DNA from: Vulcanimicrobiota bacterium
Lineage (GTDB): Bacteria; Vulcanimicrobiota; Xenobia; Xenobiales; Xenobiaceae
Assembly (NCBI GenBank): GCA_944322965.1
Contig: CALUQR010000002.1
Span: 248,001-312,000, forward strand
Direction of reading: 5' to 3'
DNA length: 64,000 bases
Shown: piece after piece, positions 27,586-35,598 of the stretch
How positions within the stretch are numbered: position 1 is the first letter of the stretch
Layout of the letters: every line of letters starts with the position of its first letter
Made by a program: the position numbers and the translations under genes
Notes under the pieces: model-generated
Databases searched by the model: none
What the model saw: the letters and a program-made list of their open reading frames with translations, nothing else
Told to the model about the DNA's origin: nothing

Positions 27586-29130
27586 GTGGCCTTAAAACCT
27601 TTACTCCTCCTCCCTCTAGACGATCGCCCCTGCTGCTGGGCTTGGGCCCGACGTTTGGCTACGCTAGCGGGCGGGGAAGTTGCCTTCCCGCCCGCTAGCC
27701 TGTGGAGCGGGCTAGGCCAGCGCCTAGAGAGCGGCCTCAACCCCCAAGGGGAGGCCTTAAGAGAATGGCTAGCTAGGGGAGCGGCCCAAGGGCGCTGGGA
27801 GGGGATGGTTATCTCCTTAGATCAGCTCCTATATGGGGGCTTAGTTAACTCCCGGGCCCCGGGCCCCGTAGAGCCCATTCTAAAATTGTGGGCGGAGTGG
27901 GCCGGGCGCCCTCAACCTACCCCGCTCTACCTTTGGGGGACGGTTATGCGCCTAGCTCCCACCCAGCGCAACGCTAGGGAGGTAGAGTTAGCCTCTCGCC
28001 TTATGGAGGCCAATAGCCATTTAGAGGGGCCGCCCCCCAGCGGAAGGGAGTTAGAGGAGTGGTTAGCTAGTTGGGGCTTACCTCTTGAGTATTGGGCCCA
28101 ATATTGCGCCCGGCGTCAGCGCAAGGCCCAGGTCGATAGGGCCATTATAGAGCGCTGGTTAACTACCTGGGGCCCAGATCCCCAGCGCCCCCGCGATTAC
28201 TTAGCTTGGGGTTTAGACGATAGTAAGAGCCGGGGTCTAAATATTGAGGAGGCGCGCCTTTTAGCCTCCCTCTTAGCGCCAGCCGCCCCTAAGGCCCAAG
28301 TGGGCCCCGGGACGGATGAGGCGCCCCTCCTCCTCTTGGCCCGCCACTTTAGCGCCCCCTCTACTTTAAAAGTCGTCTGGTCCCACCCCCAAGCCTCCCA
28401 GATCGTCACCCTCTATGAGGGCCAGCCTTTAGGGGAGGTCTTAAAATCCCAAGCGCGCTGGGCGGGCGTAAGGTTAAGAGAAGAGATTATAGGGGAAGTT
28501 AACCGTCTGCCCGCCCCCCTGGAAGCGGACGCTAGGCCCTATGAGCTTTGGATCTACGCCCCTTGGCGAGAGCAAGGGGAGGCTTTAGAGCAAGAGCGCG
28601 CAGAGGTACGGGAGTTAGCGGAGGGGAGCTCGGCCCATTTTGAGCGTTGGAGCTTAGCCTTAGAGCGAGCTCTAGGCGAGGGGCGCTCTATCGTCTTAGC
28701 CGATTTAGCTTACGCCAATGGCGGCTCTCGGCGCTTAGTAGAGTGGCTTTTAAGGGAAGGGCGCAGCCAAGCTTTAATAGGTTATAGCGCCTGGAATACG
28801 GCCGGAAACGCCTTAGGGACCGCCCTAGCTTGGGCCGCCTTAGCCCAAAAGGGGCGGCGCGGGCCCGCCGACCCTGCCAATCGCTCCCTGCGCTCTGAAC
28901 GCCTCTTAGACGATTACTATTACCAGAGCTCAGTGCGCTCCCACTTGAGTCGCCAGGTGGGCGGAAGTTTTCTGAGCTTAGATCCTGAGCGCCAGCGGGA
29001 ACTAGCCCTAATCTGCGCCCAGAAGTTGGAAGCGTGGGCCCAAAAGTACGTTTTAGAGTTACCTTCTGGGCGCCCCCTCTCTATCTATTGGCCTTGGGGG
29101 CGCCTCTTTGAGGTAGGTTTTAACGACTAG
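27586..29130 (+). CDS. DUF4127 family protein
   Basis: The N-terminal LLLPLDDRPCCW matches the LDDRP signature of DUF4127, a family of unknown function. Further conserved-looking blocks are SLDQLLYGGLVNSR, LRLAPTQR-like VMRLAPTQRNA, YLAWGLDDSKSRGLN, PGTDEAPLLLLAR, VLADLAYANGGSR and GYSAWNTAGNALGTALAWA. At 514 residues it is full length, and no signal peptide is visible. The start is GTG 27586. Its stop overlaps the end of the convergent nrnA gene by a few bases. A glycosyl- or sugar-linked enzymatic role seems possible from the company it keeps, but is unproven. Confidence 0.85.
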   Translation: MALKPLLLLPLDDRPCCWAWARRLATLAGGEVAFPPASLWSGLGQRLESGLNPQGEALREWLARGAAQGRWEGMVISLDQLLYGGLVNSRAPGPVEPILKLWAEWAGRPQPTPLYLWGTVMRLAPTQRNAREVELASRLMEANSHLEGPPPSGRELEEWLASWGLPLEYWAQYCARRQRKAQVDRAIIERWLTTWGPDPQRPRDYLAWGLDDSKSRGLNIEEARLLASLLAPAAPKAQVGPGTDEAPLLLLARHFSAPSTLKVVWSHPQASQIVTLYEGQPLGEVLKSQARWAGVRLREEIIGEVNRLPAPLEADARPYELWIYAPWREQGEALEQERAEVRELAEGSSAHFERWSLALERALGEGRSIVLADLAYANGGSRRLVEWLLREGRSQALIGYSAWNTAGNALGTALAWAALAQKGRRGPADPANRSLRSERLLDDYYYQSSVRSHLSRQVGGSFLSLDPERQRELALICAQKLEAWAQKYVLELPSGRPLSIYWPWGRLFEVGFND

Positions 29131-30110
29131 TTGAGCAGGCTCTCTAATTTAGGCCACAGCAATTGGTGGGCCTCCTCTAAGCTAGAGACGGCCAGACGGC
29201 AGGCGGCGGCGCAGGCGTGGCCGCCTCCGCCAAATTGGGCGGCTACTTCGTTAATGGGGATCTGGGCGGAGCGCAGGGAGACGCGCACCGTGCCCGGATC
29301 GAGAGCTTTAAAGAGGGCGAAGATCTGACAGCCGCGCATGACGTTGAGCTGGTAGATGAGCTGCTGGGTATCCTTCTCTTCCAGCTGGCACTCCTCTAAC
29401 ATGGCCCGGGTGAGGTCGACGCTAATCAAGCGGCCGCCGCTCAAAGTCTGCATAGTCTGGGCCACTAGACCTTGTAAGTGGAGATCGTTGGGGGTGCGAT
29501 TATTGTAGAGGGCGCGGTGGATATAGCTGATGTCGCCCAAGATACTCACTAAATGGGCGGCCACTAAGTGGGTGCGGGCGGAGGTGGTAGGGTAGCGGAA
29601 ACTGCCCGAGTCGGAGACTATAGAGGTATAGAGGGCCTCCGCTATGGCGCGGTTGAGCTCTACCCCCATCTCTTGGAAGACGAAATAGAGCATCTCTCCC
29701 AAAGCGCAGAAGCTGGGATCGATCCAACTCAGCTGGCAGGGGAGATTATTGACGGGGTGGTGATCGATATTAATAATGAGATCGGCCCGCTTCTCTAAAT
29801 CTAAACCCTCCGGCAGGCGCGACTTCTGGGGGCACTCTAAGACTAAGGCCGTCTGGAAATGGCGCTGGGGATCTAAATCGGCGCGCAGATCCTTAGTACC
29901 GGCCATAAAGGAGAAGATCTCCGGCACACCGTCGGGGCTATAGAGGTAAGCCTCCTTACCTAAGCCTTTGAGTACCTGGGCGAAGGCTACCATAGAACCC
30001 AGGTCGTCGCCGTCAATATTGATATGGGGGACTAAGAGCAGGTCCCGAGACTCTAAGATAGCGCGGGCTATCTCCTTACATTCGCGGGGCGGGGTGTAAC
30101 TGACGTTCAC
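29127..30110 (-). CDS. nrnA: Bifunctional oligoribonuclease / pAp phosphatase, DHH family
   Basis: Degrades very short RNAs and 3'-phosphoadenosine-5'-phosphate. Mn-binding motifs of the DHH family are visible: HINIDGDDLGS near residue 30, VLECPQKSRL, INIDHHPVNN (the DHH triad) and SDSGSFRYPTTS. The C-terminal DHHA1 domain ends with FGGGGHACAAACRLA. The start overlaps the rbfA stop by four bases, the normal arrangement for this operon. Confidence 0.93.
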   Translation of the reverse strand: MNVSYTPPRECKEIARAILESRDLLLVPHINIDGDDLGSMVAFAQVLKGLGKEAYLYSPDGVPEIFSFMAGTKDLRADLDPQRHFQTALVLECPQKSRLPEGLDLEKRADLIINIDHHPVNNLPCQLSWIDPSFCALGEMLYFVFQEMGVELNRAIAEALYTSIVSDSGSFRYPTTSARTHLVAAHLVSILGDISYIHRALYNNRTPNDLHLQGLVAQTMQTLSGGRLISVDLTRAMLEECQLEEKDTQQLIYQLNVMRGCQIFALFKALDPGTVRVSLRSAQIPINEVAAQFGGGGHACAAACRLAVSSLEEAHQLLWPKLESLLN

Positions 30111-30487
30111 AACTCCTCCTGAGTATAAGTGGGACGCAGACTCTCTAAGAGCTGGTACATATGCTCCGCCTTCTCCTGAGTATCGTCCCGCAAGAAGAGC
30201 ACGGAGGGGATATTCTTAATACATAATTGCTTGCCCAGCTCGTGGCGGAAGAAGCCTTTGGCCTTGTTGAGCCCCTCCAAGATAGCCTTCTGGCGCTCGG
30301 GGGTAGCCATAATGCTCACGTAAAACTTAGCTAACGAGGTGTCGGCGCTTAAGTCGACGTCGGTCAAGGTAATAATCTCACCCTGGGAGCCGCTGGGGGG
30401 ATAGACGGCCGGATCCTTGACGTGGGGCAAGAGTTCGCTACCTACCTCTAAGAGCAAGCCGCGCAGACGCTGTAAATGGTGATTCAT
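30107..30487 (-). CDS. rbfA: Ribosome-binding factor A
   Basis: Matures the 30S subunit by binding the 5' end of 16S rRNA. The single KH-like domain is recognisable through LLLEVGSELLPHVKDP, IITLTDVDLSADTSLAKFYV and FFRHELGKQLCIKNIPSVLF. ATG 30487 is chosen because it gives the family start MNHHLQRLR; an upstream in-frame start would add 15 unconserved residues. An AAGGAG lies about 13 bases upstream, a little far. The gene sits between infB and nrnA and follows a terminator-like hairpin. Confidence 0.93.
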   Translation of the reverse strand: MNHHLQRLRGLLLEVGSELLPHVKDPAVYPPSGSQGEIITLTDVDLSADTSLAKFYVSIMATPERQKAILEGLNKAKGFFRHELGKQLCIKNIPSVLFLRDDTQEKAEHMYQLLESLRPTYTQEEL

Positions 30488-30513
30488 AGAGTAAAAAGAG
30501 CTCCTTAAAAGGT

Positions 30514-30585
30514 AAAAAACCGCCCCCTCCAAATCTGCCCGACCCTAGGGAGCGAGCCTCATTGAGAGGCTGCCTGGAGGGGCGG
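30514..30585 (-). terminator. Terminator-like hairpin between infB and rbfA
   Basis: On the reverse strand, a CCGCCCCTCCA arm (right edge of the interval) can pair, with one bulge, with TGGAGGGGGCGG, which is followed by six T residues. A smaller GCCTC/GAGGC hairpin lies between the arms. It may attenuate transcription before rbfA and nrnA. Confidence 0.5.
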
Positions 30586-30613
30586 GAGGGGAGTGGGCGG
30601 CACGGGGAGGGGA

Positions 30614-33481
30614 CTACAGTTCGCGCTGGTGCTCTACCTTCTGGTAGCACTCAATGACGTCGCCCTCTTGGAGGTCGGAGTAGTTATTTAAGGTCAAGCC
30701 GCACTCGAAGCCTTCCATAACTTCGCGGGCGTCGTCCTTAAAGCGGCGCAGAGTGTCGATCGAAGACTCGTAGATCACCACGCCATCGCGGACCAGGCGA
30801 GCTAAACCGCCGCGCACGATCTTGCCTTCGGTAACGTAACAACCGGCCACCTTACCGATCTTGGAGATCTTGAAGACCTGGCGTACCTCGGCCTTACCCA
30901 GGTTGACCTCTTCGATGTCGGGGGTCAAGAGACCGGACATAGCCTTGCGGATATGCTCAATGACCTCGTAGATAATGCGGTAGGTGCGGATCTCCACCTC
31001 TTCCACATCGGCCAAACGCTTGACCATCGCTCCGGGCCGGACGTTGTAACCGATAATGATGGCGTTGGAAGCGGAGGCCAACATGACGTCCGTCTCCGAG
31101 ATAGCGCCTACGCCGGCGTGGACGATCTTCACCGCCACTTCGCTAGTGCTCAACTTATTGAGGGACTGGACCAAGGCTTGCATACTGCCGTGGCTCTCGG
31201 CCTTCACTAAGAGGTTGAGATCTTTGGCTACGCCATTCTGTAAGTCGGCGAAGAGGCTCTCCAAAGTCTGGCGAGTGTTGGTATTGATGCGCGTGTGGCG
31301 CGCCTTGGCGGTCCGGGCTTCCGAAACCTGACGGGCCATCTTCTCGTCTTCTACGACCTGCAAGTGGTCGCCAGCGTCGGGCACGCTCTCTAAACCGATG
31401 ACCTCCACCGGGATGGAGGGACCGGCCGAGCGGATATTCTGACCCTTCTCGTTGAGCAAGGCCCGCAGGCGGCCCCAAGTCTTGCCGACTACTACGGTGT
31501 CGCCCACCTTGAGAGTGCCATTCTGGACTAAGACCGTAGCCACCGGACCCTTACCCTTGTCGATAGAGCCCTCAATAATGGCGCCCTGAGCCTTGCGCTG
31601 GGGGTTAGCCTTGAGTTCCATGAGGTCAGCCTGGAGGGTGACCATCCCTAAGAGGTCGTCCAAACCGATATTGCGCTTAGCGGAGACTTTACACATTACC
31701 GTGTCGCCGCCCCACTCTTCGGCCAGTAAACCGTAGTCGGTCAGCTGGGTCATGACGCGCTCGGCGTTCGATTCGGGCAGGTCGATCTTATTGATAGCTA
31801 CGATAATGGGCAGATTAGCCGCTTTGGCGTGGTTAATAGCCTCTACCGTCTGGGGCATGACGCCGTCGTTGGCCGCCACTACTAAGATGGCGATGTCGGT
31901 AATGGCCGCGCCGCGGGCCCGCATCTGGGTGAAAGCTTCGTGGCCGGGGGTATCGATAAAGGTGATCAATTTGCCATTATGCTTGACGGTATAGGCGCCG
32001 ATCTTCTGGGTAATACCGCCATCCTCTTGGTCGACGACCGAGGTGCGGCGGATAGCGTCCAAGAGAGAGGTCTTACCGTGGTCGACGTGACCCAGAACGG
32101 AGATGACCGGGGGACGGGGCTCCAATTGGCCCTCATCCTCTTCGATGAGATCCAAGGGTACGTCTTCTGAAGACATATCGCCCACTTTGTAGCCGTAAGA
32201 GAGGGCCAGATCGCGGGCTTCCTCGTAAGAGAGGGGCTGGTTGATGGAGACCATCTTACCTTGGCGCACGAAGGTGCTTATTAGGTGGTTGGCCGGGCGA
32301 CCCATGCGGGCAGCCAGATCGGCCAGGGAGATGATCTCCGGAATGACGATCGTCTTCTCCTGAGGCTGGACCGGGGGCTGAGCGGGCTGACTAGCCTGGG
32401 CGCGGCGTCCTTGATTGCGCCCCTGATTGCGCCCTTGGGCGTTGCGTCCCATATTGCCGCGCCCACCGGGACCGCGACCGGCCATATTGCCGCGACCCAT
32501 GGCGCCCCGTCTCCCTTGACCGGGACGGCCCATGCCGTCGCGCATCGAACCGCCATGGCTGGGAGCGCCGGGGCGTCCGGCCATGGGCTGACCGCCGCGA
32601 GCTTTGGGAGCGCGACCCTCGCCCCGACCGCCCCGTCCGCCTTCGTAGGCGGAGGAGAGGGAGCTAGAGCCTATATCCCCAAAGGCGTCCTCAATAGAGA
32701 TGGCGGTAGGGGTAGAGAGAGAGACGCTCTCATCTTGCTTAATCCCCATCTCCTCGGCGGAAATGACGGGCAGATCGACCATCTCTTTATCGTTCTCTTC
32801 GTCTTCAGCCTCTTCGCGCTTACCCGCAGGGCGCTTGCGCAGGGCCTCTTTGGAGGGAGCGGCCTTACTCTCGGGCTCGGGATTGGGGGCCGGGCGGGGG
32901 AGAGAGATGGGCAGAGCTTTGGCGGTCAGAGGGGCGTCGACCGGCTCGGCTACGGAAGTAGAGGCGGTAGCGGCCGTCTCCTCGATCGCCGCCTTGGCGG
33001 CCTCCATATTCTCAGGTTTGGGCATGACCGCGTCGCTGTGGCGCACGGGGCGGATCCCACCGAAGCCCGGGCGGCGGAAGATGCCCGTCGTCTGACGGAT
33101 CTTAATATTGCTATTGCGCACGGGGCGAGCGCGATTATTCTCTTCCGGGCGCTGCGCTTTGCGTTCCACTAAAGCTTGCTTCTCCTCTTGGGTAGCGCGT
33201 CGGGCGATGCGTACCGTAGGCTTAGAGCTGGCCTTGGCCGCTTGGGCCTCCTCTTCGACTTTGCTCTTGGCTTGGGCCTCGCGGCGCAATTGCTCCAAAT
33301 GGGGAGTTACCGTCTCCCGCACCTTCTGTACCGCCTCGTCGGGGATACTGTTGGCCGCCGTCTTGACGGGATAACCCATGCCGCGCAAGATGTTGATCAG
33401 CGACTTGCTGTCCTCAATGCCGAGTTCTCGGGCTAGCTCGTACACCCTAACTTTGCTACCCGCACTGTTGTTACTGCTCAT
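30614..33481 (-). CDS. infB: Translation initiation factor IF-2
   Basis: Delivers initiator tRNA to the ribosome. The N-terminal IF2N motif [16 protein letters not shown] opens the protein. A long charged region and an Arg/Gly-rich stretch (about residues 275-370) follow, then a second IF2N-like segment. The G domain begins near residue 460 with [16 protein letters not shown], then [16 protein letters not shown] and NKIDLP. The C-terminal domains include [10 protein letters not shown] and [19 protein letters not shown]. At 955 residues it is large but within the bacterial range. Its ATG overlaps the ylxR stop by four bases. Confidence 0.97.
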   Translation of the reverse strand: MSSNNSAGSKVRVYELARELGIEDSKSLINILRGMGYPVKTAANSIPDEAVQKVRETVTPHLEQLRREAQAKSKVEEEAQAAKASSKPTVRIARRATQEEKQALVERKAQRPEENNRARPVRNSNIKIRQTTGIFRRPGFGGIRPVRHSDAVMPKPENMEAAKAAIEETAATASTSVAEPVDAPLTAKALPISLPRPAPNPEPESKAAPSKEALRKRPAGKREEAEDEENDKEMVDLPVISAEEMGIKQDESVSLSTPTAISIEDAFGDIGSSSLSSAYEGGRGGRGEGRAPKARGGQPMAGRPGAPSHGGSMRDGMGRPGQGRRGAMGRGNMAGRGPGGRGNMGRNAQGRNQGRNQGRRAQASQPAQPPVQPQEKTIVIPEIISLADLAARMGRPANHLISTFVRQGKMVSINQPLSYEEARDLALSYGYKVGDMSSEDVPLDLIEEDEGQLEPRPPVISVLGHVDHGKTSLLDAIRRTSVVDQEDGGITQKIGAYTVKHNGKLITFIDTPGHEAFTQMRARGAAITDIAILVVAANDGVMPQTVEAINHAKAANLPIIVAINKIDLPESNAERVMTQLTDYGLLAEEWGGDTVMCKVSAKRNIGLDDLLGMVTLQADLMELKANPQRKAQGAIIEGSIDKGKGPVATVLVQNGTLKVGDTVVVGKTWGRLRALLNEKGQNIRSAGPSIPVEVIGLESVPDAGDHLQVVEDEKMARQVSEARTAKARHTRINTNTRQTLESLFADLQNGVAKDLNLLVKAESHGSMQALVQSLNKLSTSEVAVKIVHAGVGAISETDVMLASASNAIIIGYNVRPGAMVKRLADVEEVEIRTYRIIYEVIEHIRKAMSGLLTPDIEEVNLGKAEVRQVFKISKIGKVAGCYVTEGKIVRGGLARLVRDGVVIYESSIDTLRRFKDDAREVMEGFECGLTLNNYSDLQEGDVIECYQKVEHQREL

Positions 33482-33810
33482 AAATCTTTCACTTCCTCGC
33501 TACAAGATGCTGGCGTACGCTGGGTCTCTTCCTCCTCCAGCCGTTGGCGCTCCGCAGTCAACCACTGGAGAGCTGGGGCGGTCAGTTTAGCGCTAAAGTT
33601 CTTACGCAGCCGCTTGTCTTTCTCTAATTTTGTCAGGCACTCGACGGAACGACAGATGTAAAAGCCCTTGCCGCTCGCCTGCCCCCCTAAATTCAGGTCG
33701 ATCTCCGTGGCCTGGGTAGGGCGCACTAGGCGCGCCAACTCTGTACGCGGGCGCAGGCGCCGACAGGCGACGCACATGCGCTCCGGAACGCGTTGGGAGC
33801 GGGCGCCCAC
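33478..33810 (-). CDS. ylxR: YlxR family protein (DUF448)
   Basis: This small RNA-binding-type protein is encoded between nusA and infB in many bacteria. The signature RMCVACRRLRPRTELARLVR is present near residue 11, and SGKGFYICRSVECL follows. The 35 C-terminal residues are a charged extension. The ATG lies six bases after the nusA stop, and the end overlaps the infB start. The family is proposed to regulate transcription or RNase P; its role here is inferred only from context. Confidence 0.92.
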   Translation of the reverse strand: MGARSQRVPERMCVACRRLRPRTELARLVRPTQATEIDLNLGGQASGKGFYICRSVECLTKLEKDKRLRKNFSAKLTAPALQWLTAERQRLEEEETQRTPASCSEEVKDL

Positions 33811-33816
33811 GCTCTC

Positions 33817-34920
33817 CTACTCCTCGCTGGGGGTAGCTTCATCTTCCGCCTCTTTGGCCTTCTGGGCCTCGGCGGCTACGGAAGATTCGCTCTTAATATC
33901 GATATGCCAACCGGTCAACTTGGCGGCCAGACGGGCGTTCTGACCTTCGCGGCCGATAGCCAGCGGCAACTGCTGGTCGGGCACTACTACCACGGCATTG
34001 CTCAACTCTTTGTTGAGGGTGACTTTGGTGACGTGGCTAGGCTGCAAGGCGTTGGCGATAAATTCGGCCACATCGTCCGACCAGGGGATGACGTCGATCT
34101 TCTCGTTGCGCAATTCTTCCACGATCCCCTGGACGCGGCTGCCCTTGGGACCTACGCAAGCCCCCACAGGGTCGACGTTGGGATCGCTGGACTTGACCGC
34201 AATCTTAGAGCGCAGACCGGCTTCGCGCACCACGGCTTTAATCTGGACGATACCCTTCTCAATCTCCGGGACCTGGCTCTCAAAGAGGCACTTCAAAAGG
34301 CCGGGTGAGGAGCGGGAGAGGATAATCTGCGGACCGTGCTGACTATCGCGCACATCGACTACTAAGGCCTTGACCCGGTCGCCGACGCGGAAGAATTCGT
34401 TATGAGCCTGCTCGGAGGGGGGAATGATCCCTTCCACGCGCCCCAAGTCGACTACGATCTCCCGCCGCTCGTGGCGAGTGACCGTGCCGGTCATAATCTT
34501 ACCGCGGCGATCGCTAAACTCACTGCGAATAATATCCCGCTCCGCCTCGCGCATGCGCTGCAAGATGACCTGCTTAGCGCTCTGAGCGGCGATGCGCCCG
34601 AAGGCGTCGTTGGGGACTTCGATATCCAGCTCCATACCCAGCTCGGCGTCTTCGGAGAGCTGGAGGGCCTCCTCCAGAGACATTTCGTTGTTGGGATCGA
34701 TCACTTCCGGGACGACCGTCTTGCGCTGCCAAATGTGGAGGGCGGCGGTGTCGCGGTCCAGCTCGATAATCACCTGCTGATTGGCGCCATAATTGCGCTC
34801 GTAAGCCTTCTGGAGAGCGTCTTCGATAGCCTCAATGATCTTTTCCTTGGGCAATTTGCGCTCGTGTTCGATCGCTTCAAGGGCTCTAAGAATTTCGGAC
34901 TTGTTGTTCTCGTCTGCCAT
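33817..34920 (-). CDS. nusA: Transcription elongation/termination factor NusA
   Basis: Binds RNA polymerase and nascent RNA to control pausing, termination and antitermination. The N-terminal domain contains EHERKLPKEKIIEAIEDAL. The S1 domain has IMTGTVTRHERREIVVDLG, EGIIPPSEQ and RVKALVVDV. KH1 and KH2 follow with GPQIILSRSSPGLL, DPVGACVGPKGSRVQGIVEEL and PLAIGREGQNARLAAKL. At 367 residues it lacks the acidic C-terminal repeats found in proteobacteria, as is usual in many other phyla. Confidence 0.96.
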   Translation of the reverse strand: MADENNKSEILRALEAIEHERKLPKEKIIEAIEDALQKAYERNYGANQQVIIELDRDTAALHIWQRKTVVPEVIDPNNEMSLEEALQLSEDAELGMELDIEVPNDAFGRIAAQSAKQVILQRMREAERDIIRSEFSDRRGKIMTGTVTRHERREIVVDLGRVEGIIPPSEQAHNEFFRVGDRVKALVVDVRDSQHGPQIILSRSSPGLLKCLFESQVPEIEKGIVQIKAVVREAGLRSKIAVKSSDPNVDPVGACVGPKGSRVQGIVEELRNEKIDVIPWSDDVAEFIANALQPSHVTKVTLNKELSNAVVVVPDQQLPLAIGREGQNARLAAKLTGWHIDIKSESSVAAEAQKAKEAEDEATPSEE

Positions 34921-34936
34921 AGTAGTGCGCTGCTCC

Positions 34937-35293
34937 TTAATCCGGCTGGGCGCCGGTGGTTGCTTCTGGGGAAGAAGGGGACACCTGGGAACCTGGGGAG
35001 GCGACCTCCAAATAGTAAGTGCTGGAGATGAGATCTAACTCATCGAGACGGCGGGAGAGAGGACGGTGCAGGCGGCTGCAATCCTCTATAGTGACCGGCT
35101 GCCTAGATTTGGCGGTAGCGTTGGCCGCATGATCGACGGTCACCCGCAAATACCACAAGCCGTCCTCTTTGAGGTACTCTACCTTGTGGACCACTAATCC
35201 CCAAGGATTAGCCAAAGAGGCGGCTTCCGCACGGATGCGCTCTATAACTTTGTCGCTGATTTTCGCCAAGTGTAACTTCCTTAAGAAATGCAA
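34937..35293 (-). CDS. rimP: Ribosome maturation factor RimP, N-terminal domain only
   Basis: Assists 30S assembly. The protein contains the RimP N-terminal domain with LVVHKVEYLKEDGLWYLRVTVD, TIEDCSRLHRPLSRRLDE and the YYLEVASPG motif that ends that domain. It then stops after 17 low-complexity residues. The usual C-terminal SH3-like domain (about 60-70 residues) is missing. Only 16 bases separate the stop from nusA, so the domain is not hidden in another frame. The first gene of the rimP-nusA-ylxR-infB operon; a promoter lies about 110 bases upstream. Confidence 0.85.
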   Translation of the reverse strand: MHFLRKLHLAKISDKVIERIRAEAASLANPWGLVVHKVEYLKEDGLWYLRVTVDHAANATAKSRQPVTIEDCSRLHRPLSRRLDELDLISSTYYLEVASPGSQVSPSSPEATTGAQPD

Positions 35294-35403
35294 ACAATTC
35301 TCAGCTTCGACCCTCCCTCCATAAGGCTTCTTCCCTTACAGAACAAAAAAGAGCGGTAATATAACCACCCTTTCTCTAAGATAGGCCGAATTGAGACCGC
35401 CCC

Positions 35404-35433
35404 AATATATCACAGAAGGCGGGGAATGTGCAA
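35404..35433 (-). promoter_or_regulatory. Sigma-70-type promoter for the rimP-nusA-infB operon
   Basis: On the reverse strand TTGCAC (35433-35428) is followed after 18 bases by TATATT (35409-35404). It points toward rimP, leaving a leader of roughly 100 bases. Confidence 0.65.
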
Positions 35434-35598
35434 GCGCTCTCCATTAGGGTAGGCGGGTCCGGTTTCCCTGGAGGGGCGCAGGGTTTGAGAATGGATTAGC
35501 TAGGCCGTTGTGGAACTAGAGAGGGGCGTTCCCCGCAGGAGGAGAGGAGACGATCCGTCCTCTTGAGGAGGCGCTTTCTGTTGGAGGGAAGAGAGTAT

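Noticed and set aside
32285-33172. Open forward frame of 295 codons inside infB
   Set aside because: It is antisense to the low-complexity N-terminal region of IF-2, which is clearly coding. The product is compositionally biased with no domain.
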